Shown: positions 13,531-25,194, counted from the first letter of the stretch. The stretch is 64,000 nt of DNA from Diphasiastrum complanatum (GCA_029204225.1 CM055096.1:75797521-75861520); one strand, 5' to 3'. Notes: a model not told the origin generated them from the letters alone. A program made the numbers and translations.

Positions 13531-13765
13531 GCGCCAACGTTGCTCACCGCATAGCTGCTTCTCCTCCTCCACTCTTTTCTGCTTCCTCCCCCTCACCTCC
13601 TCTTTTTCCCGTTCTCTTGAATCTCCAATTCCATTACAAAAAAAACCCAAGCCTGCAAGGGATTAGTTTTGTTTTTTTTTTAGCAGTAAGCTATGTATTG
13701 TATAGTTAATTTTAATTAAGGTTTTCATAATTTATTATTTTTTGTCGTCCATCAACCTGTTTTTA

Positions 13766-13768
<3 letters not shown>

Positions 13769-13825
<57 letters not shown>
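13769..13825. repeat. (AC)n microsatellite in gypsy G leader
   Basis: A pure AC run of about 57 bp in the untranslated leader. It is followed by a pyrimidine-rich, C-rich tract to about 14300 that contains a run of about 21 C at 14051-14071. Open frames over this low-complexity region are not credible genes. Confidence 0.97.
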
Positions 13826-13827
<2 letters not shown>

Positions 13828-14299
13828 TCTCTCTCTTCCTCCCCCATCACCCCCCCTTCTCGCTCCTTGCTCCTCCGCCTTTCCCAGCCTTGCTCCCTCC
13901 CCCTCTCGCTCGCTCGCTCCCTCCCTTGTTTGCTGCTCGCAGCACCACTCTCCCTCTTGCTCGCTCCCTCCCTCCCTCTCCTCCGCTCCCTCCCTGCTCT
14001 CTCCACCTCCCTTCACCTCCCTTCCCTGCTCTTCCCTCTCCTCCTCGTTGCCCCCCCCCCCCCCCCCCCCCTTCATCTCTCGCTCCACCTCCCTGCCTCC
14101 CTATGCTCCAACTCGCTCCACCTCCCTCCTTCGCTGCTAATCTCCCTGCTGCTCCCGCTCACTTCCCTGCCCGCTCCCTTTGCCACCCCCTGCTCCTTCT
14201 CCTCACCTCCCTGCCTGTTCCCTTCACCACCTCCCTGCTCGCACCACCTCGCCTGCTGCTCATCTCCCTGTCCGCTCCCTTCACCACCTCGCCTGCTGC

Positions 14300-15358
14300 T
14301 CATTTTGTAGAAGGGATCAAAGGAGACCTGATACCGGTGTACGCGCATCAATTGAGAGGTGACAAAATCTTACACACGGTATGGTGTTTCGAATGTGGAG
14401 GTAAACATCGTAGATCAGAATGCCCACACCGAAATGATCAGTCCTCCTTTTATACTTGGTGTGAACAATGTGGCATCAATCACCCATGTCGTGATTGTCC
14501 ACTAAGAGATCCAAGAAAAGCTGTTATGACTCCTACCTGCTTGAATCGGAAACCTACATATGACCATGCAAATCCACCAACCGAGAAGCTGCACTGAAAC
14601 CTGGTTACGAAGCAGATGCGGATGGAAGGAATGAGAGAAAGATTCTAAGACAAGTTGACATGGCCACACGTGAATCACCAACACCACAAAAGACAGAATG
14701 GGTAAAATCTATCCAACCAGAGATAGTGAAAGAAGTCAAGAAATTGGCAACAGATGCAATCCAGCAGATTTTACCAAGCCTCATTAAACAAATGCTGCCA
14801 CAACTTCTGGTGGATGAATTACAAAGGGGCCTCACGTCAACCAAGCAACTTGAAGACAAACTGACTACCGGTCAATGCAACGATCCATCTGTACCACCTT
14901 CAAGAGAGCAGTCCATTGAGAAAGGAAAGACTAAGGTGGGAGATTGTCCTCTGATTTCAACGCCAATCACAAGCAAGATCCAACCAAAGTCGGAATGTTC
15001 CACTCAACATCTGGCCACCACAAAGCTACATCAGGACATCACATTGCTTAGACAGCCAAATTCAGGGAATCCAAGCCCAAAATGGCCAATTGTACAGCAA
15101 GAACCAGTACCTACAATGACAAAGCCTTGTCCTAAATCTATGATATTGACTACTGAGGAAAGTCGTCAGGTTGATGCATATTTCGAATACCTGGACAGAC
15201 AAGAGCATCAAGCAAGCACGTCATATCCACATTATGATTTGGGGGAGTCCATGACATTGGGACCAGTTGCGTCGATCTATGAGGATCCATTATATCAGCA
15301 AGATTTATCTTGGGATTCTCTGATGGCATATCTCGACTACTCAATTGTCAATGAATAA
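14300..15358 (+). pseudogene. Gag-like reading frame of gypsy G (zinc knuckles plus C-terminal region)
   Basis: The frame opens from the C-rich leader. It shows paired Cys/His motifs, CFECGGKHRRSECP at about 14387 and CEQCGINHPCRDCPLR at about 14462. The same layout occurs in gypsy L gag (CYGCGEGHRIIECP, about 31665). Near 14585 a one-base shift moves the coherent frame from the first open stretch (ending 14597) to the second (14660-15358). The latter holds a helical segment (IVKEVKKLATDAIQQIL) and an acidic C-terminus with no known domain. It is probably an RNA-binding gag C-terminal portion. The capsid-like N-terminal gag domain seen in gypsy L and J is missing. Confidence 0.65.
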
Positions 15359-15576
15359 GGTTATCTGGAATGGCCACCAGACACTTATGGGTATTATTGA
15401 AAATCTGGCAAGTCCAAGTTCTTGCTGATCGCTATCATCCAATAAAGCCTCAGGTATTACGTAAGCGAATTTTATCCACGCTTTTCCTGAAGCACCCATG
15501 TCCCAGCAATAAAAGAACCGACAACAATGCCCCTTCACGACAGTTGCAGCCTGGTGCCGAGGGACCGCCATTACTT

Positions 15577-16065
15577 TGGGTCGTGGGTCCCAAATAATGA
15601 ACAATAATGAACAAGTGGGTCCCACCACTTGAAATATTGTTGGCCAAGCCTTACCTAGTGGGCCCCGCCACAATACAATGTACAATTAGAATAATAAGTG
15701 TGAGGGCATTGGCGTCCTGCGTGTGTAAGCCCAACCCAATGAGCACGCAAAATGGTTAGGTAGAACTTGAATAAAAGACTTGGGGCCATAGTTAGAATAA
15801 ATAAATTAAAAAGCCCAAAGTCAAGTTCATAAGGTTCTAAGTTAAAAGGGAATCTTTCAAACTCACATGAATCATGTGAGTTTGGCCCTTTTCCTAATGA
15901 ACCATTAGATTGAAGTTCAATTTTTTTTAAGGGCTAGGATGCCATTGTAAATAGGCCAATGAGAACCAAGATGGCCCTCCCTCCTCAACTATATAAGGAG
16001 TCCATTTTCCATTGTACACATCTTCATTTTTCTCAATAAAGCTCTCTCCTTCTAGCTCTCTCTCA

Positions 16066-16163
<98 letters not shown>

Positions 16164-16455
16164 AAGGGTGATTGGTGCATAGCTATGGGTAGGCGCTTGA
16201 GCCCCCATAGCCCCAACCATCCTTGGTGAGCTCTCTCTCTCTCTCTCTCTCTCTCTACTCTCTCTCTCTCTTCTCTCTCTCTCTAAACTCTCTATTCTCT
16301 CTCCTCTCTCTCCTCACTCCTTCTATCTCTCTCCTCTCTCTCATCACTCCTTCTATCTCTCTACCTCTCTCTAACTCCCTTCTCTCTCTCTCTTGCTATG
16401 CAGGTGTGCACGGGCGGCTCCTAGTGAATGGACCCCTATACTACAACCGGCTACA
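15577..16455 (+). mobile_element. 3' LTR of gypsy G
   Basis: Homologous along its length to 12727-13510. It contains TATATAAGG at about 15990, AATAAA at about 16035 and the CT microsatellite at about 16070-16161. It ends CGGCTACA at 16455 and is followed by the target duplication AACTT. Its first ~30 bases are more diverged, so the start is given to within a few bases. Confidence 0.85.
16070..16161. repeat. (TC)n microsatellite in 3' LTR of gypsy G
   Basis: About 92 bp of pure TC at the same LTR position as the 13179-13294 run, but shorter. Confidence 0.97.
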
Positions 16456-17645
16456 AACTTGTACAATCTTTTCATGTTCTCCTGATTTGGCAAGATTCAT
16501 TGGTTGTGTCCTAGCTGGGCCATCGTAAACATCATTTGAGTCTAGCACGTGTTCTTCGGGTTCACAATGTGCTTTAGGTAACATAATAACCACATCATCC
16601 AATGTATAATGTTTAAAATGTTTGGGTTGCCTTTATCTAGTAAGGGTGGCACGTTTGCTGAATCAATCTTTTGAGGAGGATTTTCCCATTTTAGGACCGT
16701 ATTATAATGTTGCTTGGCTTGATTCTTCTTCATTGACCCTGTGATCCTGTCTTCCTTCAATATAACTACTTTGGACGGTTTTATTATTGGTTCATCAGGA
16801 ACATTACGTACTCCAAATCCGGTTGGATCCATATGATTTAGAATCTGCTCATTAGTAAGTTCTACATTGTCATCATAAGTCAAGGCATGACTCACAGGAA
16901 TGAGTTCATCTTCAATCGGATCTAGTATAGGTTCCATTGATATCCAAGTTACATTCAGCACATTCAATGGAAAAGTGATCGGTGTATCCAAGGTTCGATC
17001 CAATAAGGAAATCTCGCTCAAATCTGAATGATTATCTTGTTGACACATATATCCTGCTATACAATCAATCGTTGCAAGGGCTTCATTCTAGTTGACAGTA
17101 TCCGTTTGAGAATCGTAATGAACTCCCAAATTTTTCTCTGGTCGGTCACAAGTATGATCCGTTGTTGATGAATCATCATCTTCTTTTTGAACCACTGGTT
17201 TGATAGTCCAAGTTGCAGGATCAACTTTGACTGCACGTTCACAATTTTAAAAAGTGGTTTTCCCGGTACTCCAATTATGAATTACTTGCGCAACTCGTAA
17301 CCATGGACGTCCCAATAGGATCGGTAGACATTTGGTGCTTCTAGTAAGTCCATTACTACGAAAGTAATGACAAACTGTACTCTTGCAATTTTGACAGGTA
17401 TATCTTCAACCATTTCTCACGGACGAACTGTCATTTGATCAGCTAGCTTAATGACAAAAGTTGCAGGCTTGATCTTTGTAAGGCCCCATTTTGCACATAG
17501 CTTTGTGGAAATCAGGTTAACTCCTGAACCGCCATCTATCACAACTGCTTCCTTATAAATTTGTCTATGTATTGGCAAAGTGATATTTTTTTGTTCACTT
17601 TCCCAGCTACTCCGACATGGAGTACTTCATGAGCCGTATACTCCT
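16456..17645 (-). pseudogene. Gypsy H pol: protease and protease-RT linker
   Basis: Read on the minus strand, the protease starts near 17645 with EVLHVGVAGK and VIDGGSGVNLIS (about 17540). It continues through KLADQMTVRP (then an in-frame TGA) to a GRPWLR segment (about 17310). The linker follows (DTPITFPLNVLNVTWIS, ELTNEQILNHMDP), and GPARTQPMNLAKSGEHEKIV leads into RT. The same order is seen on the plus strand in gypsy L (32340-33650). The DGGSGVN active site is typical of Tat/Athila elements. Frame shifts at about 17050 and 17245 break the frame. Gypsy G interrupts it at 16456 and the remainder is at 12622-12726. Confidence 0.85.
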
Positions 17646-17978
17646 AATGATGTATATAGATTTCAGCAAGAGTTGATCAGAACCTTTGCCCAGTACGGTA
17701 TAAGCGTTGCACCTACAATCGAGGGCCCTCAAAAGGAAGCTGCTCCTGCCTTAACAGCCTTTCAGGTTGTTCAGGATGCAGATCTTATTTTATATGATCA
17801 AAAAGGAATAAAAGTCCTTCCTAATACAGAGGAAGACAATTTTGTAGCAGATAGTCATCTTGCCTTAAAAGGCATTGAGGTCCTTCCCGAAATAGAGGAG
17901 GGCGAGATTATAGAAGGAGTTGTTGCTTTATCAGTTCCTAATACTGATATAGAAAATATAGAAAAATTGATTGAATAG
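17643..17978 (+). CDS. Unrecognised open frame inserted in gypsy H
   Basis: About 110 codons in plus orientation, opposite to the surrounding gypsy H. The frame begins after the antisense protease ends (TPNDVYRFQQELIRTFAQYG) and stops at 17976-17978. It contains two similar acidic blocks, GIKVLPNTEED and GIEVLPEIEEG, 30 residues apart. Twenty-odd bases after the stop lies an A run (18006-18016). I recognise no domain. It could be a captured host exon or retrocopy, or an uncharacterised retroelement protein. No in-frame start codon within the inserted part is convincing. Confidence 0.3.
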   Translation, partial: PNDVYRFQQELIRTFAQYGISVAPTIEGPQKEAAPALTAFQVVQDADLILYDQKGIKVLPNTEEDNFVADSHLALKGIEVLPEIEEGEIIEGVVALSVPNTDIENIEKLIE

Positions 17979-18289
17979 AGATCTATTTGTAAATATAGAG
18001 ACATAAAAAAAAAAAGATACAATCATTTTATTTGCAAACAACACATTTATGGATTTTTTTTATTGATATCACAATAGATTCTTACAATCAGCTTGTGTCC
18101 ATAGTCTAATAATGGAATGCAATTTTTCTATAATGATAAAAAGACATTGGCATGTATTTGCTGATAGTGAATCTCAATGTTCTTCCATAAGTTGGATTGT
18201 TTTGCCAATATCTCTGCATTTGATCTCGAGCTCATGTCTTTTACGTACCTGCATAAAACTAATACAAAGTTAGTTAGAATTAGTATCTA
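17979..18289. other. AT-rich stretch between open frame and gypsy H leader
   Basis: No domain recognised. On the minus strand a pyrimidine-free but intron-like GTTTTATGCAG/GTACG boundary near 18250 precedes a short open piece (HELEIKCRDIGKTIQLMEE) that I cannot assign. Confidence 0.3.
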
Positions 18290-18660
18290 CTTGGAACTAA
18301 CTCTCGCAGGCTTCTATGTAGGTCTGGGACAGTACCTTAGAACTGTCGCCAGTCATGCAAGGGTTAATTCTCACTGATTCTGAAGATATAAAAATCTGAT
18401 GAGATTTTAAGCTCTTTTTCCCTCCCAAAATGCAGATTGGTGTGTTTTTTGGGTTTTTTGGCTGGTTGGTTTGGGTTTCAAGCCCTTAGAGGCTGTTCAG
18501 GGCTCCTCTACCCTCTCACACCTCCTCCGCTAGCTGTGAACAGTCCAAATACAAAAAAATATAGAAAACTAACTCTAAACTCCCAAAAATCTACCTAAAC
18601 TACTCTAAAAAACAAGAAAATAGCTAAAATGCAGCTAAACTAGTTAGTGGAAATCTATCC
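18290..18660 (-). other. Gypsy H untranslated leader
   Basis: The minus strand is collinear with the plus-strand leader of gypsy L (29205-29545). Shared blocks include CTTGTTTTTTAGAGTAG, GGACTGTTCACAGCTAGC, CCTTGCATGACTGGC and GTACTGTCCCAGACC. It includes one CTGCGAGAGTTAGTT inverted-repeat arm of the type repeated in gypsy L. Confidence 0.8.
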
Positions 18661-18675
18661 TTGGCAACCGTGCCA
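18661..18675 (-). other. Primer-binding site of gypsy H
   Basis: Minus strand TGGCACGGTTGCCAA, one or two changes from TGGCACCGTTGCC, directly after the LTR end. Confidence 0.7.
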
Positions 18676-18838
18676 CTGTAGGGTCGAAGATCTCACGTAG
18701 TATAGCCCTCCCGCCTATCAACAAGGGTTAGATCACTGGATAGGTACCGAACTATGCATACGCAGGATGCCATGCCCTCGCAACACATTTTATTGGAGGA
18801 TTTTATCTAATTACACTTTGTTGGGAATACCCCCAACA
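18676..18838 (-). mobile_element. 5' LTR of gypsy H, internally deleted
   Basis: The minus strand opens TGTTGGGGGTATTCCCAACA at 18838 and ends with the CTTCGACCCTACAG block next to the primer-binding site. Both ends match the 843-bp LTR of gypsy L (28327-29170), but only 163 bp remain, so most of U3/R was deleted. Confidence 0.75.
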
Positions 18839-18840
18839 TC

Positions 18841-18930
18841 GAAATGCCAACCAGAGGACTCGGTCAAGATTCCAACCAGAGGACTTGGTCGAGATGCCAA
18901 CCAGAGGACTCGATCGAGATGCCAACCAAG
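18841..18930. repeat. 25-bp tandem repeat, ~3.5 copies
   Basis: Unit GATGCCAACCAGAGGACTCG followed by GTCGA. The core CGGTCGAGAT is shared with the larger 25-bp array at 24424-24900, in the leader of gypsy J, so both arrays probably come from one element family. Confidence 0.85.
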
Positions 18931-19094
18931 TGTCTATTGAGTACTGCATCTCTTTGGTGTTATAGAGCTTTTTGATGTAAAATATGTCAGTGTCTCAAAA
19001 TAGAAGCTCTCAGTATAATGAAGTATCCCAGTGACCAAAGTTGTGTTATAAGTAAAAATTCTGAGATATCATATTTGCAGAAGTGAGCTAGACC

Positions 19095-20470
19095 TAAAAT
19101 GTGACAAATCTTATCCCTGTGATGATGACCATCAGTGGGTTACTGCAGTAAGGTTTAGCCCTAATAGGCTTAGCATTGTCTTCTAGAGGAATTCGATGTA
19201 CTACTATTTCAGGGGGGTTCCTTTCATCTCGGTATAATTCCATGCAAATACATTCCTGTATTTGCGTAATAAAGTCTCTAGATCAGACAGTTGGGTTGAT
19301 GACAAATGTGCACCAACATGAACTATTCGATCTATGTCCTTGTCAGGATCTTTAAGGTTTAGTGGAATTGTCTTAGCGGGTCCTTCAAAGGAATTGGAAC
19401 TTGGTGTAGGTTCCCGATGTGGCTGCGATAACTGGATAACAATGTCATCCAGTGTAAAGTCTTTGAACTTCTGTGGAAGATTGAAAGGTGGGTCCACAAA
19501 ATGTTCTGGGACTTTAGGAATCATTTGAGATAATTCTTTACCAGACGTGGAAGCTTTGTCGGAGTGTTTGTTGTTTGTCCCCTCTGACAAGGGCTTGATT
19601 GGCTGTTTAAACTTCGCACACATTGTTTTTGTCGCTCGGTTAATTTTGTATCAATAATGTTATGTTTTTGTGGTTTGTGAATGGGTGGTGTTGTGGCCTC
19701 ACTTACCATATCGTCGTCGATTGTATCCCAGACTTCGTCGGGATACACGTCCCAAGTATATACTTTGGTTTTGGGTTGTGTGTTTGGTACTTTGGATGTT
19801 AGTTGGACATGAGCCAACGGTCCTAGTGACTTGATCTCCTTAGGAATGACTTTGGACGGATAACGTTGAGCATCTAGATAGAGGAGTACATGATCATCCG
19901 TCATTTCGACATCATCCATGGAAAGAATACCTTCTTCCAACACATGGGCAGTAGAGACACTAGGTTCTCCTAGGCACCAAGCTATAGGAATGGGGTCTAC
20001 CATCATAAGGGGGATGATGGGTGTGTCAATGTCTGTAGAAGATGGAAGAATATCCACATCTTCTGTAGCCATTCGATACGACATCGATTGGAATCTGCAC
20101 AGTCCACGGTAGCTAGTGCATGACCCCAATTGATTATGTCCGTGGTTCGTGTATAGTGGCCTTTTGGTTGGATCGGGACACTATCTGATTCATCATATGT
20201 TGTAGATGACCAGTCATCGTATACCTTGGCGGGCTTGACATGGCCATTTCAGTCAGTTGTGACTCGTTTATCATGGTTGCCAAAGGTAATTTTGCTGTTC
20301 TTCCAGTCTTGGACAACACCTGCCATCTGGAGCCAGGGTGTACCAAGAAGGATCTTGAACCAAACAATGCACTTCCAAATGAAAAACTTCAAAATATTTG
20401 ACATGTGTTGTGATGGACTCTTGAAGACAAATCTTGCAAGTCCTTGTGAGACTCCAAGCCTCATTCACCT
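19095..20470 (-). pseudogene. Gypsy J pol: protease end, linker, RT start
   Basis: On the minus strand the protease tail (KILLGTPWLQMAGVVQDW) lies at about 20300-20370. The linker (TDDHVLLYLDAQRYP, about 19880) is followed by FKDFTLDDIVIQL and VHVGAHLSSTQLSDLETLL. The RT start is KYRNVFAWNYTEMKG at about 19225, then VVHRIPLEDNAKPIRAKPY to about 19110. The rest of pol is missing. Frame changes occur near 20130, 19560 and 19215. It continues the gag at 22925-24206, with copia I inserted between. Confidence 0.8.
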
Positions 20471-20479
20471 TTCCACAAA

Positions 20480-20700
20480 GGAAACACCTTTCCTTGGACT
20501 TGTCCTTCTTGTATTTGCATTTCGAACTTGAAGCTCCATCCTTCACCTCGGCCCCCTTGCCTTGGTTCTCCTTGGATGGATTGGTCTTCTTTTTGTAGCA
20601 TCTTGAAAAAATATATCCTCCCTTAACACAAAGGTTGCACTTAGGATCCTTTCTTTCCTTCAATAGGATGCCACCTATTGATGCCATGTGAATAAAAACC
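20480..20700 (-). pseudogene. Copia I gag fragment with zinc knuckle
   Basis: Minus strand. KERKDPKCNLCVKGGYIFSRC is a damaged CCHC-type motif, followed by a Lys-rich stretch and a second CFLCGK start. This is the usual copia gag C-terminus. It joins gypsy J protease at about 20470, so most of copia I pol was lost by deletion. Confidence 0.6.
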
Positions 20701-22340
20701 TGTAATATGATTCTACAAATGTAATTTGTGACTTTCAAGAGACTAGATTTGAAGATCTTCAATAATCTAGAATGATCTACAAAAGATCTAGCTCACAAAC
20801 CTAAGAATCAATCTTCACACTAATGACTAGTCACTTGGAAACTTTGCTTTATCACTAAGACAAAAGCACACAATCTTTGAATCAAATCACAAAAGAAATC
20901 AGATCCAATCTCCTATTGGACTCATCAAATACCAATGACTCTTTTTTTAAAGTTGAAATGGATATGAAAAGATTTGACACCTAGATTTTCCTTTTCACTT
21001 GACTAGTTCTCTCAACACTTGAGATTCTTGAACAAAAGATGGGTTTTGTTTCAAACACATGAAAATCAAACTTCATCACTTCTTTTGGACTCACTCTTGA
21101 CCCAAATAATCTCACTCTTGAGATTTAGAATGAATTTGATTTGATTTGAAAACAAACTATACCACCAATTTTTCACAAAGCTTAAAAATTTAGACAACTA
21201 GAGATTCACAAAGATCTCAACCATGCATGAATACTCAAATATGGACTCCTCCTCATTCTAGTCATCCAATGGGATCACAAATTGACCCTCACACTCTCAC
21301 AAAGAAAGTTGAATAGAACTGATTTGAGTTTCATACATACTATGTCAATTTTTGCTCAACAAATTGAATTCAATCACTCCTATTGGATTCCACCAATTAC
21401 TCTATCTTTTAAGACTTGGAATGAGATTCAAAATAAAAAGTTGTGATTCTAAGATATTGTGCTTCAAAGAGCTAATGCCACTTAGAAATATTTGATCACA
21501 TAGGAGAAGACAAATTCTTCACCAATAACAACACATAATGAGCTTCTAGATCTTGCCCTCTCCAAAGGAAGGAACTCTTAGAAAATTGGATCTCTCTCTA
21601 CACATTTTTCATAGACACCTTAATGACTCTTTTCAAACCTTACAGTCACTCAAACAAATTGAGTAGGGTTGAACAATGTGACTTGGATCTCAATCTCTTT
21701 TCTAGAACTTCCAATTTAAGCCAATCTATGTCAAATTCTACAAAAGATTTGCATAGATGCTCTATATGCACTAGAAACTCTCAAAGGTTTCACTTGGAGG
21801 ACACATCCAAGGATGTTTTCTAGCAAATTGATGCTTCTAAACTTGACCCTATCACTCTTGAACAAATCTAGAGTGATGGTACAATGGATTTCAACCTGTC
21901 ACCTTGCATATCACTCCTTAATCTATGATTTTTAGCAAAATCTCTCTCAACTTCAACATGCACTCAAAAAATCAGAGATAATCAATTAATGCACCTAATT
22001 CAAGCTTTAAATTTAATTTCTTGGCTGATCTAATCCAAAAACTAATCAAGATATTAGATTCTCTATAGAAAATGTTTGATTTTGCACCAAAAATCACTCA
22101 AATTGGGTATGTGAGTCAAATTCTACAAATTTTTGAAGTTTCTCAGTCAAAACCGGAGCTGTATAGCCTCACACGTGTGAAAAGAGTTCCTACAGCCCAC
22201 AACAAGATCTGGACCAAAAATTTTGAGGATAGCTATCAAATCCAACTTGCTACACAAAATTTGACTAGTTTCCAAAAAACTACTAATTTTGGCTTTGATT
22301 TGGATTAACCCTATCAATTTCAACAAAACCTCTTGTACTA
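20701..22340 (-). other. Leader region of copia I
   Basis: About 1.6 kb between the primer-binding site and the gag fragment, read on the minus strand. It is AT-rich, with no recognised protein motif. It carries a CACACGTGTG box at 22170-22179. Some of it may be decayed gag. Confidence 0.5.
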
Positions 22341-22353
22341 GGCTCTGATACCA
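22341..22353 (-). other. Primer-binding site of copia I
   Basis: Minus strand TGGTATCAGAGCC, the canonical plant copia initiator-Met tRNA complement, directly after the LTR end TTTTTTCACA. Confidence 0.9.
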
Positions 22354-22924
22354 TGTGAAAAAAGTACAAAAAGGACCAAGAGTGGATCCTAATCTGATCC
22401 TCAAGAGGGATTGGTTGTCAGATTACTTGATCTATCAATCTACTTCAGATTAAGATCAACCTAGATCAATTATAGACACAAAATCCTAACAAGAACAATC
22501 ATTAATTGAAGGTACGTGTACTTTCTGGTTTCACACATGTGAAACACTGTCTAAGTAGGTACTCCAACCTGAAAATCAAGTACACATTTATAGAACCTCA
22601 AAACAATCAAAACAAATGTAGACAAATGGAGAGAATCACTCAAAATTGCTTCCAAAACCAAGATTGGTGTCTCACAATGATTATGGCCAAATGTGGCTCT
22701 ATATATACAATAAGTGAGAGCTCGTGGTACTGATCATCCCTCTGATCCCACATGTGTGAAGGTGCTTTGTCATATGATGATTCATCATGCGAAACTGACA
22801 CTTGGACAAAACCTTCTATTTTGAGCACTTTTGGTCCATTTTCCTTCTATATGGAGATCTACTTGAAAATCTTCTAGAAGTCAAAATTAGCCTACTTCAG
22901 CTTATTCCACACATGTGAAGCTGT
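22354..22924 (-). mobile_element. 5' LTR of copia I (family C), truncated
   Basis: Homologous to the solo LTR at 53030-53859 over its first ~560 plus-strand bases (shared AAAAAGGACCAAGAGTGGATCC opening). It stops at about 22924 where gypsy J gag begins, so the LTR's outer ~260 bp are missing. Confidence 0.85.
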
Positions 22925-24206
22925 GTTTGCGAACACAGTCGGGACAGTCTGCATGGTATTGATTTTTTACTTTACAATCAGCCATGAAATGTCTTGTTTC
23001 GCCACAGATAAAACAGTGGTTGCTCATGGGTCCGGTGGCGATAGCGTAACCATATTGGATGTCCTCCTGACTGGTTGTGAGGCTGATTCCTCGGGTTATA
23101 ATAGCAATAAAGGGAGGTATGCCCCATAAAGTCACAGATTTCACATTTGATCAAGGAGGTATCTGGGACCGGTTGGTATGAAGGGCACTCATTGCCAGTG
23201 TGTGTACCTCGGCAGTGAGGGCACCACGTGTTCTCTCATCTATGATGGATTTGGCCAGTGGGTAACTGACCTGGCATCGAACTTTGGATAGACTTAAGAG
23301 TGTTTTGAAACTCTTTTGTGAGTTTCTCCATCTGTTGTTGGTGTTGCTGATTAAGCAACTCCATCTGTGTTTTTCATAACTGTTCTCGTGTGTCATTGTT
23401 TGGTTGAGCTTCTTGGACAACATGATGTGCTCTCCATTATGTGGTTCCTCAACATCTAAGCCCTTGTCTTCTTCTCAAATGGCATCAGACATGGCTTGTT
23501 TCAATGATGTATATTCATCATTGGAATGAAGTTCACGTCTAATCCATCGGGGAAGTCCAATGAGGAACCAAATGATGAGCATGGACTCGGTAGGTTGCTC
23601 TTGTACCTGACTTTTTAATCGTTTAAATCGTTCGATATAGTCATGTACTTTTTCATCTTTTGTAATTTTGATATTACTTAGTTTGAAAAAAGGACTTTCT
23701 ATCAAGCAAAAAGGGTTGAACTGTCTGATAAATGCCTCTTTCAAGAGTAACCAGTCATGTTTATCTTCACGATCAAGGTTGAAAAACCACTCTCGTGTGC
23801 GATCGATCATGGTCATCGAGAAGAGCTATACCATGGCCTCTGGTGATGTCTCGCTGTAGACGTCACAGGCATTCTCAAAGACTTGGAGAAATCTCTGAGG
23901 ATCAGTGTTACCATTGTACTTAGGTAGGTCTAGCTTTGGGGTCCTTTTTTCAGTACGTGGAACATTATTTGCAAAAGCTCCGTTTAAGTGAGCTCTTGCA
24001 TGGGATGATTCGGCAGCATGGAATTGTGGTCGTTCGTATGGAGCTTCATAACGTGTAGGTTCCCATCTGTCGAATGGGTTTGTGGATGGCTCTTGGACTC
24101 GGGATTTTATCCTGGAATACCTGTTAAATCGAGCCTGTTTGGTAGATGGGGAGACCATCTCTGGTGGATAGTCCTCTATAGTATGCGGATCGTTAGGGCG
24201 ATCCAT
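22925..24206 (-). pseudogene. Gypsy J gag
   Basis: Minus strand. The retrotransposon-gag domain is clear: KLDLPKYNGNTDPQRFL and FENACDVYSET, then TREWFFNLDREDKHDWLLLK with EAFIRQF, and YIERFKRLKSQVQEQPTES. The C-terminal Cys/His motif (CFICGETRHFMADC) is near 23030. N-terminal residues are basic, with RFNRYSRIKSRVQEP. Breaks at 23820, 23430-23470 and 23145 show decay. The family is the same as gypsy L gag (30474 onward), but the sequence is clearly divergent. Confidence 0.85.
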
Positions 24207-24423
24207 GACAGCTCGTAGAGTGTCGTGGGATTGTGGAAATAAACTCGTGCACTCTGGTTACGATGGATATGGTTGTCGAAATGCGGTTGTTGTGGTCTGT
24301 TATGGGCTGATTTTGGTTTAGGATGGTCGATGGAGGTCGTTGAAGGCCGTAAATCGTAATATTGCAGTCTACTACGGTTTGTGACGGTCAAGGATGGATG
24401 TGCATTGGTCAGAACTTGAGTGA

Positions 24424-24900
24424 GGCTCTAGCTCCAGTTGAAATTTGTGTTCCGGTTGAGATTTGAGTAGAGTGCTCCGGTTGAGATTTGAGAAGAGTGC
24501 TCCGGTCGAGATCTAAGCAGAGTGCTCCGGTCGAGATCTGAAGAGAGTTCTTCGGTTGAGATCTGAACGAAATGCTTCGGTCGAGATCTGATAGAAGTGC
24601 TTCGGTCAAGATCTGAACAGAGTGCTTTGGTCGAGATTGGACTGAACACTCCGGTTGAGATGTGAGCGAAATGCTCCGGTTGAGATGTGATGGCAGTGCT
24701 CCGGTCGAGTTTTTTACTGAGCACTCCGGTTGAGATGCGAGCGAAATGCTCCGGTTGAGAATTGATGGCAGTGCTCCAGTCGAGTTTGGATTGAGCACTC
24801 CGGTTGAAATTTGGACTGAAGGGTCCGGTTGAGATGTGACGGTTTCCTTCGGTCGAGATGTCAAAGAGATGTTCGTTCTAAATGTGGAGTTATGACTCCG
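24424..24900. repeat. 25-bp tandem array, ~19 degenerate copies
   Basis: Unit GTGCTCCGGTCGAGATCTGA plus AGAGA, with 24- to 26-bp variants, in the leader of gypsy J. Because the unit is not a multiple of three and lacks stops, two overlapping open frames run through it on the minus strand. They encode 25-residue repeats (SDLDRSTxxxSRP type) and are considered artefacts. Confidence 0.9.
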
Positions 24901-25178
24901 TTCGAGTTTCGAACGATTAGTAGTGGTTGAGGTGTAACTCATGACATGTTAGGATCATGAAGTTGTGGTTCGGTCGAGAGGTATGAGGTAGTGGTCCGGT
25001 CCAGACTTGAGTCATGGAGCTCATCATGGTGAGGATTGTGAGATTCCGGTTGAGAAACGAGCAGGACTTTGGTCAAGACCGAAGTGATGAGCTCGGCAAT
25101 GAATGTGTAGGAGCTCTCAAACGATGGTGTCGCAACACAGGAGATTGAGATATGGCTTGGTTGAGCGTGTGTGTAGTT

Positions 25179-25192
25179 GTGGAACGGTGCCA
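25179..25192 (-). other. Primer-binding site of gypsy J
   Basis: Minus strand TGGCACCGTTCCAC, a variant of the Athila/Tat site TGGCACCGTTGCC. LTR-like sequence ending GTGAACA lies just upstream on the minus strand (25195 upward). Confidence 0.65.
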
Positions 25193-25194
25193 AA

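Noticed and set aside
13330-14351. Several frames of 60-235 codons on both strands (Ser/Leu/Pro or Glu/Arg rich)
   Set aside because: They run through CT, AC and C-rich low-complexity sequence. Only the part after about 14300 has real zinc-knuckle motifs.
18841-18930. CRISPR-like repeat array
   Set aside because: Units are directly adjacent without spacers and the sequence is a plant retroelement region.
24409-24942. Minus-strand 177-codon repetitive protein (SDLDRST-type repeats)
   Set aside because: It is produced by the 25-bp tandem array. The unit is not a multiple of three and a second frame is also open, so openness reflects lack of stops in the repeat.
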